NCBI GenBank assembly: GCA_023416655.1
Contig: JAEZHK010000120.1
Location: 1 to 50,529 of the forward strand
Direction of reading: 5' to 3'
Source: Bacillota bacterium
GTDB taxonomy: Bacteria; Bacillota; Clostridia; Christensenellales; Aristaeellaceae
Length of the DNA: 50,529 bases
Translations under genes and position numbers: made by a program
The notes under the pieces: generated by a model
The model's database searches: none
What the model saw: the letters and a program-made list of their open reading frames with translations, nothing else
Told to the model about the DNA's origin: nothing
Shown here: positions 40,196-50,372 of the stretch, one piece after another
How positions within the stretch are numbered: the first letter of the stretch is position 1
Layout: every line of letters begins with the position of its first letter

Positions 40196-41205
40196 GCGTT
40201 TACCCCGAGCACCGCGGCGCGCACCGTCAATAGCTTCGGCACAAGCCGGGCAAAAGCCTCCGGCGTCAGCGACTGCGGGCCGTCGGACATCGCGTGCTCC
40301 GGGTCGTTGTGCACCTCGATCATCAGTCCGTCCGAGCCGCAGGCCACGCTGGCCATCGCCAGCGGCTCCACGTAGCGGGAGATGCCAATGGCGTGGCTGG
40401 GGTCCACCACGATGGGCAGGTGGGTCAGGTGCTTCAGGACCGGCACCGCCGAGATGTCCAATGTGTTCCTCGTGGCGGTTTCAAAGGTGCGGATGCCGCG
40501 CTCGCACAGGATGACTTGCTCGTTGCCGCCCGCCATGATGTACTCAGCGCTCATCAGCAGTTCCTGCAGGGTGTTGGCCAGGCCGCGCTTGAGGAGGATG
40601 GGCTTCCTCAACTGCCCCAGCTCTTTAAGCAATTCAAAGTTTTGCATGTTGCGCGCGCCCACCTGGATCACGTCCACGTCCCGGAAGAGCGGGATGTGGG
40701 CGGCGTCCATCAGCTCCGTCACGATCGGAAGGCCGGTGGCCGCCTTGGCCTCGAGCAACAGGTCGATGCCCTCTTTGTGCAGCCCCTGGAACGCGTAGGG
40801 GGACGTGCGCGGCTTGAAAGCGCCACCGCGGAGCATCCCCGCGCCCGCTTCCTTGACGCGCCGCGCGACCTCGATGATCTGCGCCTTGTTCTCTACCGAG
40901 CAGGGCCCGGCGATGATCTGGAAATGGCCGCCGCCGATCTTGACGCCGCCGACGTCCACGATGGTGTCCGCGGGGTGGAACTTGCGGTTGGCGCTCTTGT
41001 AGGGCTCGAGGATGCGCCGGACGTCCTCCACGATTTCGAGCGCCCGGATCAGGTCCATGTCGACCCGCGTCGTGTCGCCGACGAGGCCCACGATCGTCTG
41101 CTGTTTACCCTCGGAGAGATGCGTTTCCAGCCCCATGCCGTGCAGCCAGTTCAGGAAATTGCTCAGCTGCACCCTGTCGACTTTTTCCTTGAGAATGACG
41201 ACCAT
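40192..41205 (-). CDS. aroF: DAHP synthase (type I, with N-terminal ferredoxin-like regulatory domain)
   Basis: The enzyme condenses phosphoenolpyruvate with erythrose-4-phosphate, the first step of the shikimate pathway. The 337-residue protein has an N-terminal ferredoxin-like domain (MVVILKEKVDRVQLSNFLNW, about 1-75) as in Thermotoga-type DAHP synthases, where tyrosine or phenylalanine inhibits. The barrel follows with IIAGPCSVENKAQIIEVARR, GAFKPRTSPYAFQG, QVGARNMQNFELLKELG, KPILLKRG and LPIVVDPSHAIG. ATG at 41205 was chosen because GGGAGG lies 8 nt upstream; the ATG at 41211 is too close. First structural gene of the aro operon, behind the leader-peptide attenuator. Confidence 0.95.
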   Translation of the reverse strand: MVVILKEKVDRVQLSNFLNWLHGMGLETHLSEGKQQTIVGLVGDTTRVDMDLIRALEIVEDVRRILEPYKSANRKFHPADTIVDVGGVKIGGGHFQIIAGPCSVENKAQIIEVARRVKEAGAGMLRGGAFKPRTSPYAFQGLHKEGIDLLLEAKAATGLPIVTELMDAAHIPLFRDVDVIQVGARNMQNFELLKELGQLRKPILLKRGLANTLQELLMSAEYIMAGGNEQVILCERGIRTFETATRNTLDISAVPVLKHLTHLPIVVDPSHAIGISRYVEPLAMASVACGSDGLMIEVHNDPEHAMSDGPQSLTPEAFARLVPKLLTVRAAVLGVNA

Positions 41206-41228
41206 ATGCATTTCCTCCCATTCCAGTA

Positions 41229-41268
41229 ATAAAACGGACCCCGCAGCGCTTTGGCTGCGGGGCCCCCG
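41229..41268 (-). terminator. attenuator terminator ahead of aroF
   Basis: On the minus strand GGCCCCGCAGC pairs with GCTGCGGGGTC around a 6-nt loop, then CGTTTTATT. It stands between the leader peptide stop and aroF, so most transcripts can end here unless the ribosome's position prevents it. Confidence 0.88.
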
Positions 41269-41294
41269 TTGAACCTTTTTATCGGTTCATGCAG

Positions 41295-41369
41295 TCATGC
41301 GCAAAAACCCTTGCCGCTGAAGCTGGCAAAGTAGTAATACGCAAAAAACCGCACGGACTGTTGTTGCAT
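41295..41369 (-). CDS. Phe/Tyr-rich leader peptide of the aromatic operon (24 aa)
   Basis: Twenty-five codons with GGGGAGG 7 nt upstream encode MQQQSVRFFAYYYFASFS followed by GKGFCA. Eight of 24 residues are aromatic: FF, then YYYF, then two more F. This is the composition of an attenuation leader sensing charged tRNA-Phe and tRNA-Tyr. It lies between a consensus promoter and the terminator at 41229-41268, directly ahead of the aromatic genes. No T-box sequence is present, so ribosome-mediated attenuation is the simplest reading. The alternative antiterminator pairing was not resolved by eye. Confidence 0.85.
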   Translation of the reverse strand: MQQQSVRFFAYYYFASFSGKGFCA

Positions 41370-41397
41370 GAAAGTGCCTCCCCGATGAATTGGCCTT

Positions 41398-41426
41398 ATT
41401 ATAAACGCTGGCCGGGCCGCTGTCAA
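41398..41426 (-). promoter_or_regulatory. consensus promoter of the aromatic amino acid operon
   Basis: Perfect TTGACA (41421-41426), 17-bp spacer and perfect TATAAT (41398-41403) on the minus strand, about 22 nt upstream of the leader ribosome binding site. A perfect promoter is consistent with regulation after initiation by the attenuator. Confidence 0.95.
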
Positions 41427-41461
41427 CTTGATCCGGCGAGTTTTGCCGTACTCTCAGATTT

Positions 41462-42631
41462 TTAATAATACACCTCGTACTCCGGCCCCTGGCCCCTGGT
41501 CCGCCGCTGATTCGCGCGTTTTTCTTCGTACATGCGGTTGTCGATCAACTTCATGAACTCGTCTGCGCAGAGCCCTGAATGCCTGTCGCAGCAGCCGACG
41601 CCGACGGACGCCTCGATGGCGAAGGGAAATAGCTGCCGCTGGTTTATTAGGCGCAGGTTTTCGCGAACGCGCGCGACGATTCGATCCAGGTCCTGCGGCT
41701 CCATCACCTCCGCCAGCATCGCGAATTCGTCGCCGCCGACGCGCGCCACAAGGTCGGTCTTCCGGGTCCCGCGCGCGAGCGCGCCGCCCACCGCCTCCAG
41801 CGCGCGGTCGCCCATCAGGTGGCCGTATCGGTCGTTGATGGATTTGAAATTGTCGATGTCGATCAGGATCAGCGCGGTCTTGATGTCGTCCGATTCGAGG
41901 GCGGCCTTCAGCTGGTTGTCGAACCTGCGGCGGTTGGCCAGGCCCGTCAGGTGGTCCGTGTTTGCCTGGCGGATCAGGATGCTCTGGTAGAAAATCAGCA
42001 TGGTGAACGTGGCCGCCGGCCAGATCAGCACAAGGCCCTGGAACATCGACTGCACGATGCCGGCCAGCACCGTAGGCAGCACACCCGCGAAGAATACCTC
42101 GAATTCGTGGTGCAGCATCCTCTTGCGGTTTTTCAATGCGTAGTAAATGTAGTACAAAAAGTAGCTGTAACACAGCGCGCCCACCAGCCAGAAATGCGGA
42201 CCTCGATGGTACATGTTGTCCCCGTTGATCGTAAACACCAGATCGTATTTGAGGCTCAGAAGTGCAACCGCCAGATTCGCCACGAGCGGCAGCGCGATAA
42301 ATGCCCATTGGGCGCTGGAGAGCTTCTCCTCACGCTGGACGGTGGCGCACAGAAACGCAATCCAGAGCGCCAGGGGTACCGGCTGCAGCGCGTAGCAAAG
42401 CGCGACGACCGCACGGATCAGGATGCCGCTGAAGACCCCTGGACGCCCCGACGCAAGGCCCACCAAAGGCTCCAGCATGACGTTCAGAAAAACCGGCAGG
42501 AAGATCCAGGAAAAGATTGTGTGGCTGGCCTGGTTTCTGACGCGGATCCTGCGGAAGCCGAAAAAGATCAGCCCAAGGACGCCCAAGCTGAATGCGCAGA
42601 CTTGCGCGTAGTACGCCGTAGGCAACTCCAT
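41462..42631 (-). CDS. membrane diguanylate cyclase (GGDEF), first of a tandem pair
   Basis: The 389-residue protein has about six or seven membrane helices in the first 215 residues, then a GGDEF domain (TDHLTGLANRRRFDNQL, LILIDIDNFKSINDRYGHLM, ARVGGDEFAML, EASVGVG). The active GGDEF is intact and an RKTD (RxxD) inhibitory site precedes it by five residues, so product inhibition by c-di-GMP is expected. The sensory part resembles no domain I can name. It is paralogous to the next gene upstream; both end in basic tails. ATG at 42631 preferred over the TTG before it. Confidence 0.92.
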   Translation of the reverse strand: MELPTAYYAQVCAFSLGVLGLIFFGFRRIRVRNQASHTIFSWIFLPVFLNVMLEPLVGLASGRPGVFSGILIRAVVALCYALQPVPLALWIAFLCATVQREEKLSSAQWAFIALPLVANLAVALLSLKYDLVFTINGDNMYHRGPHFWLVGALCYSYFLYYIYYALKNRKRMLHHEFEVFFAGVLPTVLAGIVQSMFQGLVLIWPAATFTMLIFYQSILIRQANTDHLTGLANRRRFDNQLKAALESDDIKTALILIDIDNFKSINDRYGHLMGDRALEAVGGALARGTRKTDLVARVGGDEFAMLAEVMEPQDLDRIVARVRENLRLINQRQLFPFAIEASVGVGCCDRHSGLCADEFMKLIDNRMYEEKRANQRRTRGQGPEYEVYY

Positions 42632-42781
42632 CAAAGCCGCACCCGCCCGCGATTAAGTTTCTGCGCAAGAGCAATCACGTCAAGTATAGACCGTATTACA
42701 GAAAAGAAGACTGGATAACTCTTCCATATAACAGTGATCATTTTACCGCATTTGGGCCGCGCCGTCAAGGAAGCCACACAA

Positions 42782-42808
42782 GAAAAAGGCAGGGCTTTGC
42801 GCCCCGCC
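42782..42808 (-). terminator. terminator of the second diguanylate cyclase gene
   Basis: On the minus strand GGCGGGGC pairs with GCCCTGCC around GCAAA, followed by TTTTTC. Confidence 0.8.
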
Positions 42809-42831
42809 GGGTTCTTTGATGTTGTGGATGA

Positions 42832-44004
42832 TCACCAATCGGAAAAGCCCGGCTGCACTACCCCACCGCGAACCCGGCGGTGGTTGACGCGCTTGTCGTC
42901 GTACATGCGGTTGTCGATCATGTTGAGGAACGCGTCGGCGGTCAGCCCCGCGCACTCGTCGCAGGAACCCACGCCCACCGACGCCTCGATGGTGAACGGA
43001 AAGATGGCCCGCTGATTGAGCGCGGCCAAGCTCTCCCGCACGCGCTCGGCGATTCGCTGCATGTCCCCGGGGTCCTTAACCTCGGCCAGCATCGCAAATT
43101 CGTCGCCGCCGATGCGGGCCACGAGGTCGCGCTTGCGGGCGCTGTGCCGAAGCGCGCTTCCCACCGCCTCCAGCGCGCGATCGCCCATCACATGGCCGTT
43201 GAGGTCGTTGATGGATTTAAAGTTGTCGATGTCGATCAGGAGCAGCGCGGTCTTCGTGTCGTCCGAATCTAGAACGGCCTTCAACTGGTTGTCGAACCTG
43301 CGCCGGTTGGCCAGGCCCGTCAGGTGGTCGGAATTGGCCTGGTTGACCAGGATGCCGCAGTAGAGGATCAGCACGGAAAAGGCCGCGGCCAGCCAGGTTA
43401 TATAGATGCCCGCAAACATCACCTGCGCGAAGCCCGCGACCGCCATGGGCAGCATGGCCATGAAGATCCAGACGTGCTCCCGGCGCAGCATGGCCTCGCG
43501 CATCCGGTATGCGTAATGCAGGTAATAGAAGAGATAAGCGTAGCACATCGCGGGCGTCAGGAAGTAGAGCGGCCCGCGGACGTAGGTGTTCCCTTCGGTG
43601 ACGCGGAACAGGTAGCCGCCGGAGATGCTCAGAATCGTCGCCCCCAGGTTCACAAGGCCGGGCGGCGCGATCATCCATTTCTGCGCGCGGGTCGGCCGCG
43701 CATTTTTGTTGGCCACGCCGTACAGGTAGGCGACCCAGAGCGCCACAGGCGCGGGTTCCAGCGGGAACAGGAGGAGCAGCGACGCCTTCAGCGCAGCGCC
43801 CGCGACAGGGCCGGGCTTGCCATTTAGCATGTAGAAAGCGTACTCAACCGCCAGGTTGATCGCCACGGAAAGCATCATGAACAGGAAAACGACGTGGCTG
43901 TATTGCCGCTTGTCGCAGATGATGCGGAAGTTCAGGTACACAATCGCGAGGATGGCAAGGCCAATCGCAAAGCTCTGCGTATAGTACACCATCATCAAGT
44001 TCAT
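42832..44004 (-). CDS. membrane diguanylate cyclase (GGDEF), second of the tandem pair
   Basis: A 390-residue paralogue of the preceding entry with the same plan: N-terminal MNLMMVYYTQSFAIGLAILA, several helices, then SDHLTGLANRRRFDNQLKAV, LLLIDIDNFKSINDLNGHVM, ARIGGDEFAML and EASVGVGSCD. GGDEF is intact and RKRD precedes it as an I-site. The cyclase halves are nearly identical while the membrane halves have diverged, suggesting duplication followed by change of input signal. ATG at 44004 aligns with the start of the paralogue. It has its own promoter at 44084-44112 and its own terminator, so the two genes are separately expressed. Confidence 0.92.
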   Translation of the reverse strand: MNLMMVYYTQSFAIGLAILAIVYLNFRIICDKRQYSHVVFLFMMLSVAINLAVEYAFYMLNGKPGPVAGAALKASLLLLFPLEPAPVALWVAYLYGVANKNARPTRAQKWMIAPPGLVNLGATILSISGGYLFRVTEGNTYVRGPLYFLTPAMCYAYLFYYLHYAYRMREAMLRREHVWIFMAMLPMAVAGFAQVMFAGIYITWLAAAFSVLILYCGILVNQANSDHLTGLANRRRFDNQLKAVLDSDDTKTALLLIDIDNFKSINDLNGHVMGDRALEAVGSALRHSARKRDLVARIGGDEFAMLAEVKDPGDMQRIAERVRESLAALNQRAIFPFTIEASVGVGSCDECAGLTADAFLNMIDNRMYDDKRVNHRRVRGGVVQPGFSDW

Positions 44005-44083
44005 ACTCCGCACCCGCTCGTCCAAACGCTCCCCGCAGCCACGATCCCCGGCATAACCGGCCCATGATATGGCAATTCATGAT

Positions 44084-44112
44084 ACTATACCATGAACGTT
44101 CGGCCGCGTCAA
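44084..44112 (-). promoter_or_regulatory. promoter of the second diguanylate cyclase gene
   Basis: TTGACG (44107-44112), 17-bp spacer, TATAGT (44084-44089), extended TGG, minus strand. Confidence 0.8.
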
Positions 44113-44184
44113 TGAACGCAAGGTAACAATATGCCAACGCAAAATACTATTTCATCCCAAGCGGCGAACATTTTGTTCCTGGCC

Positions 44185-44261
44185 AGGAGCCTAAGCGCAG
44201 GCGACTCTGCGAGGTACGCCTTCGGCGTGAAATGCAGCGCTACGTCAAGCGGAGAGCGACA
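44185..44261. repeat. short dispersed sequence, copy 2 (first copy at 2349-2397)
   Basis: AGGAGCC, AAGCG and AGGCG blocks are followed by a core at 44234-44261 (GCAGCGCTACGTCAAGCGGA then GAGCGACA). See the first copy for the comparison. Confidence 0.55.
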
Positions 44262-44374
44262 TGAATTACCCTGGGGAAACCGATCCGCCGCAACGACGAA
44301 AGAATGTTTCGGATTGGTATAAGGCTACACTTCTTCATTCTTATCTGGCCAGCCATCGTGCGGATGATGAAGAA

Positions 44375-44411
44375 ATGCAAAGGGGGCGCCGGCAATATTC
44401 CGGAGCGCCCC
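44375..44411 (-). terminator. terminator of the P-type ATPase gene
   Basis: On the minus strand GGGGCGCTCCGG pairs with CCGGCGCCCC (one base unpaired) around AATATTG, then a T-rich TTTGCATTTC tract. Confidence 0.7.
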
Positions 44412-44455
44412 GTAACGGACAAGAGCAAGCTTAAGCCAGACGAAATATGGGCGGT

Positions 44456-46981
<2,526 letters not shown>

Positions 46982-47054
46982 AGAGAACATCCTCCTGCCG
47001 CTTGGGCATAAGTTGCTCTATGGCACTACAACCAGTATTGTTCCATAAATGTGG

Positions 47055-47100
47055 ATATAAAAATACACATCTGCGGAACAACCACTGTCCCGCAGATGTG
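47055..47100 (-). terminator. attenuator terminator ahead of the P-type ATPase
   Basis: On the minus strand CACATCTGCGG pairs perfectly with CCGCAGATGTG and is followed by TATTTTTATA. It stands between the short leader ORF and the ATPase gene. Its 5' arm can instead pair with the leader's last codons. Confidence 0.88.
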
Positions 47101-47109
47101 CTGAAAAAC

Positions 47110-47199
47110 TCATCTGCTGCCGCCTTGGCGGCCCAGCCCCACGAACCCCCGAAGCACGGTGGTCCATCGCCTGCTCAGTTTGTACTGTTGATCGCGCAT
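47110..47199 (-). CDS. leader peptide upstream of the P-type ATPase (29 aa)
   Basis: The frame encodes MRDQQYKLSRRWTTVLRGFV followed by GLGRQGGSR and stops 10 nt before the terminator stem. Six of 29 residues are Arg. GAACGAGAGA is a modest ribosome binding site. The stop region (GCAGATG, minus strand of 47111-47117) is complementary to CATCTGC in the terminator's 5' arm, so a ribosome that reaches the stop would block that pairing and let the terminator form, while one stalled earlier would allow antitermination. I do not recognise the peptide family. Confidence 0.65.
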   Translation of the reverse strand: MRDQQYKLSRRWTTVLRGFVGLGRQGGSR

Positions 47200-47245
47200 T
47201 CTCTCGTTCCAGAGGGAATGGTTTGCAGTGCAAAGAGATAATCTT

Positions 47246-47274
47246 ACTGTAGCAGACGAAAGGCCTATTGTCAA
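47246..47274 (-). promoter_or_regulatory. promoter of the P-type ATPase leader transcript
   Basis: TTGACA (47269-47274), 17-bp spacer, TACAGT (47246-47251) on the minus strand, about 40 nt upstream of the leader ORF. Confidence 0.85.
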
Positions 47275-47310
47275 GCTCATTCTGTCGCGATAATTCGACG
47301 CATGGCATCA

Positions 47311-47356
47311 ATAAAGCTACCGCGATGTTTCCCCGGACACTTGGGGAACACCGCGG
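47311..47356 (-). terminator. terminator of the isomerase-like gene
   Basis: On the minus strand CCGCGGTGTTCCCC pairs with GGGGAAACATCGCGG (one bulge), then GTAGCTTTATTG. It insulates the ATPase promoter just downstream. Confidence 0.75.
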
Positions 47357-47368
47357 CAGCCCAAAAGG

Positions 47369-48526
47369 TTAGACCAGCTTGTCCAGCGTCAACCCGTCCT
47401 CGGGGATGTACTTTCGTAAGTATTCCACGCTCTCCCGGATGCGCTGCAGCACGGCGCGGTTCAGGTCCGCGGTGCCGGTGAAGACCTCGATCGTCAGATA
47501 CAGGTCCGGCAGCAGCGGCGGCAGCGAGTCGTCCGGCTGGCTGTCATAGTGGCGCTTGATGGCGGCGAGCACCTTCTCCGGCTCGACGATGCCGCGCGCG
47601 TTGTTCTCCTTGGTGAACGCCCAGTGCGGGGAGGACTTGCCGTCCGCCTGCTGCAGGTGGATGATGGGAGAGAATCCGCCCAGCCGCTCCAGCCAATGGT
47701 ACGGGTCGCCATCCTCAGCGGGCGCGAACATGTGGGGGTACTCGTCCATGATGGCGTTCAGTTCGTCCAGCGGCAGCGTGTCGGCCGACTCGAAGAGCTT
47801 CACGGCCTTCTCCGGGCCCAGCCAGAGTTCCGGCAGCGCGTCGCCCTCCCGGTGGCGTACAAACAACTCGGAGAGCCTGTCCGCCGAAGGCCGGACGAAC
47901 TTGCGCTGGCCGTTCATGTGGCCCACGTCCACCGTCAGGTAGAACGGCGCGCCGCCTATGCGGTACACCTCGCGCAGCAGCTTCTCCGCGCCCTCCACCG
48001 TCCAGGGGATCTGGTGGGGCGTGTACATCTGCTCCACGCCCAGAACACCCAGGTTTTCCGCTTTTCCGTAGGCGGCCAGCTCCGCGAGGTCCTTGTAGAG
48101 CGTGGCTTCAAACTCTTTATAGCGCGCGGGGTCCTGCAAAACTGAATCGGTGAACGCGTGACAGAAGAAGCCCAGCCCAGCGCCGACCGACGCGGCGGTC
48201 TTCGCCATGGGCTTGAGCCAGTTGTTCAAAAACCTGTCCCGGACGATCGGATGGGTGTGCGCAAGGCCCAGCGTCGCGTAGGTGCCGTGGCCGGAGTAGA
48301 GGTTTGCCACGATCACGCCGTGCTCCGCCATCGCCTTTTTGACCTCGCCGGCCCACCAGCTCAGGTATTCGCCGCCCATGTACATCGGGTCGCACTCGTT
48401 GTCGGCGCTGGCCTCCACATAGGTCAGGCCCAGCTCGCGGATCACCTTCGCCCACTCGGACGGGTGGGTGTAGCGTTTGGAGGCGAAGCAGTTGTCGATC
48501 GCCAGATGGATTCTCGGGTAACGCAT
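47369..48526 (-). CDS. sugar phosphate isomerase/epimerase-like TIM-barrel protein
   Basis: The 385-residue protein begins MRYPRIHLAIDNCFASKRYT and continues with barrel strands YVEASADNECDPMYM, VIVANLYSGHGTYATLGLAH, LGVLGVEQMYTPHQIPWTVE, FYLTVDVGHMNGQRKFVRPS and IIHLQQADGKSSPHW. Conserved Glu, Asp and His residues at strand ends fit a metal-dependent AP-endonuclease-2-fold isomerase or epimerase of sugars. Substrate is unknown; no sugar kinase or transporter lies next to it. The start at 48526 has AAAGGA upstream; the frame is open a further 17 codons. Confidence 0.82.
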   Translation of the reverse strand: MRYPRIHLAIDNCFASKRYTHPSEWAKVIRELGLTYVEASADNECDPMYMGGEYLSWWAGEVKKAMAEHGVIVANLYSGHGTYATLGLAHTHPIVRDRFLNNWLKPMAKTAASVGAGLGFFCHAFTDSVLQDPARYKEFEATLYKDLAELAAYGKAENLGVLGVEQMYTPHQIPWTVEGAEKLLREVYRIGGAPFYLTVDVGHMNGQRKFVRPSADRLSELFVRHREGDALPELWLGPEKAVKLFESADTLPLDELNAIMDEYPHMFAPAEDGDPYHWLERLGGFSPIIHLQQADGKSSPHWAFTKENNARGIVEPEKVLAAIKRHYDSQPDDSLPPLLPDLYLTIEVFTGTADLNRAVLQRIRESVEYLRKYIPEDGLTLDKLV

Positions 48527-48622
48527 GCTCTCAATCCTTTCGATGAAGCGGTCGCGAAAACCATTCCTGTCCATCATACACTCGCCGGACGCGCGCTGTC
48601 AACGCAAAGAACGGGAAAAGCC

Positions 48623-48651
48623 TTGCGCGGCGGGCATCGGGATGGTATCAT
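48623..48651 (+). promoter_or_regulatory. promoter of the PLP decarboxylase gene
   Basis: TTGCGC (48623-48628), 17-bp spacer, TATCAT (48646-48651) with extended TGG; start codon 22 nt downstream. Confidence 0.6.
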
Positions 48652-48673
48652 GGCGGCGGGAAGGTGGAAACAA

Positions 48674-50155
48674 ATGGGCGACGGGCTTCTGAATATGCTG
48701 GAACGCTACGCGGCGCGGGGCGTGAAGGCGATGCACATGCCGGGTCACAAGCGAAACATCACCGCGGCGCGCTACCTGGACGCGCTTGGCGCGCACCTTG
48801 ATATCACGGAGATCGACGGCTTTGACAACCTGCACGAGCCGTCCGGCATCCTGAAGGATGCGATGGCCTGCGCGGCGGCGCTCTGGGGCAGTGAGAACGC
48901 GTTTTTTCTGGTGAACGGCTCCACCTGCGGCATCCTCGCGGGCGTCCGCGCTTTGGCGGAGCCGGGCGACAGGGTGATCGTCGCGCGCAACAGCCACCAG
49001 TCGGTGTTCCACGCGCTGGAGCTGATGGAGCTGGACGCGGCCTATCTGCTCCCGTCCTTTGACAGTTCCCTCGGCGTCTTCGGGTCGGTATCGCCGGAGG
49101 CGGTGGAGAAAGCGCTGGACGAGAACCCGGACGCAAAGCTCGTGGTGGTGACCAGCCCCACCTATGAAGGCGCGGTCTCCGACATCGCCGCCATCCTCCG
49201 CGTCACAAAGGCGCGGGGTGTACCGCTGCTCATCGACGAGGCCCACGGCGCGCACCTGGGCTTTTCCAGTCGTTTTCCCGGCGGCGCGGTGGCCGCGGGC
49301 GCGGACATCGTGGTGCAGAGCCTGCATAAGACGCTGCCCAGCCTGACGCAGACCGCGATCGCCCACGTAGGCGGCCTGATCGACCCGGCGCGCTTCCAGG
49401 CTCAGTTGGACATCTTCGAGACCTCCAGCCCCTCCTACCTGCTGATGGCCTCCATCGACGGCTGCGTGCGGCTGATCGGGGCGGAAAAGGACCGCCTGTT
49501 TTCCGCCTGGGCCGATCAATTGGACGCGTTCGACCGTGCGGTTGAGGGTCTTACCCATCTGATCCTCCCCGGGCACGGCGCGCCCCAAAGCCCCGCGATG
49601 CACGCCTTCGACCGGAGCAAAATCCTCATCTCTACCCGCGGGACGAACCTCACCGGCCCGGCGCTCATGGTGCTTCTGCGGTCGACGTATCAGATTGAAC
49701 TTGAAATGGCGTCCTGCGACCACGCGCTGGCGATGACCGGCCTGACCGAGCCGGACGGCGCGCTGGAGGCGCTGGCGGCGGCACTTTGGGAGATCGACAA
49801 GCACTGCGCGCCCACAGCCAGTAGCCAGACATTCATCCAAGCCGCAACGCTCCCGGAGATCATGCCCATTTCCACGAACCTTGAACCCCTCGAAGCCCCG
49901 GATCTCCCGGAGCGCGTAATGACCATCGCAGAAGCCCAGCGCAAACCGCGGGAAGCGGTGCCGATCGCGGAAGCGGTGGGCCGGGTCGCCGCGCAGTACG
50001 CCTGGGCCTACCCGCCGGGCGTGCCGCTGATCGCGCCGGGCGAGCGGGTGGACGGGCGGTTTGTAGCCGAGTCGCGGCGCTACGCAAAGGCGGGCATCGG
50101 TTTGCGCGGCTGCCCGGCGGAAGGGCTGCTGTGGGTAGCGCTGGACAGCCAATAA
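48674..50155 (+). CDS. Orn/Lys/Arg decarboxylase family PLP enzyme
   Basis: The 493-residue protein belongs to the fold-type I basic amino acid decarboxylases without the N-terminal wing domain, like Bacillus YaaO/SpeA. Motifs: MHMPGHKRN at the substrate loop, FFLVNGSTCGILAGVRALAE, NSHQSVFHALEL, LIDEAHGAHLGFSSRFP with the PLP Asp and His, and VVQSLHKTLPSLTQTAIAHV where the Lys forms the Schiff base. The C-terminal domain has AYPPGVPLIAPGERV. It probably makes cadaverine, agmatine or putrescine; substrate cannot be fixed. ATG at 48674 follows GAAGGTGGAAA. Confidence 0.92.
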   Translation: MGDGLLNMLERYAARGVKAMHMPGHKRNITAARYLDALGAHLDITEIDGFDNLHEPSGILKDAMACAAALWGSENAFFLVNGSTCGILAGVRALAEPGDRVIVARNSHQSVFHALELMELDAAYLLPSFDSSLGVFGSVSPEAVEKALDENPDAKLVVVTSPTYEGAVSDIAAILRVTKARGVPLLIDEAHGAHLGFSSRFPGGAVAAGADIVVQSLHKTLPSLTQTAIAHVGGLIDPARFQAQLDIFETSSPSYLLMASIDGCVRLIGAEKDRLFSAWADQLDAFDRAVEGLTHLILPGHGAPQSPAMHAFDRSKILISTRGTNLTGPALMVLLRSTYQIELEMASCDHALAMTGLTEPDGALEALAAALWEIDKHCAPTASSQTFIQAATLPEIMPISTNLEPLEAPDLPERVMTIAEAQRKPREAVPIAEAVGRVAAQYAWAYPPGVPLIAPGERVDGRFVAESRRYAKAGIGLRGCPAEGLLWVALDSQ

Positions 50156-50290
50156 CTTGCATCCTCACGAGACGGGTTCAGATACACCAGAACAATCCCT
50201 TCCGACCCCAAATGGGGCGTCATCGCCGGCTTTGGGCTGGCAGTCGTGCTCTGGATCGTCGCTTGGTCTTTTGCAAGGAAGAAATCCTGA
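50156..50290 (+). pseudogene. startless 44-codon frame ending in a membrane helix
   Basis: In the same frame as the decarboxylase and directly after its stop, 44 codons stay open to TGA at 50288. They end with WGVIAGFGLAVVLWIVAWSF and then ARKKS, a textbook membrane helix with a positive cytoplasmic end. No ATG, GTG or TTG occurs in the frame. It looks like the 3' end of a lost membrane protein gene; chance is possible. Confidence 0.35.
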
Positions 50291-50372
50291 GAATCCGCTG
50301 TGTGCGGCGCGACACCGAATTATATCCGGCTTGGGTACTTCGGAGCCGCGCCTGTAAAGCTTCCAAGCGCGG

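Larger units (their letters stand above)
44113..44455. other. gene-free stretch between the diguanylate cyclase and P-type ATPase genes
   Basis: It contains the second copy of the dispersed motif, two overlapping short plus-strand frames judged unlikely to be genes, and the ATPase terminator. Confidence 0.5.

Noticed and set aside
41229..41426. T-box leader upstream of aroF
   Set aside because: The conserved T-box sequence that pairs with the tRNA acceptor end is not present, and the leader is too short; a Phe/Tyr-rich ORF explains it better.
44131..44322. 63-codon frame starting MPTQNTISSQ
   Set aside because: It shifts frame relative to a more protein-like reading of the same DNA and runs through the dispersed repeat; no support as a gene.
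44261..44434. 57-codon plus-strand ORF with a GGAG ribosome binding site
   Set aside because: The ATPase terminator hairpin lies inside it, the product matches nothing I know, and the upstream coupled frame lacks a start codon.
47055..47250. Metal riboswitch (yybP-ykoY or NiCo type) upstream of the P-type ATPase
   Set aside because: I could not match the conserved cores of either class; the region is better explained by a short ORF, an antiterminator pairing and a terminator.
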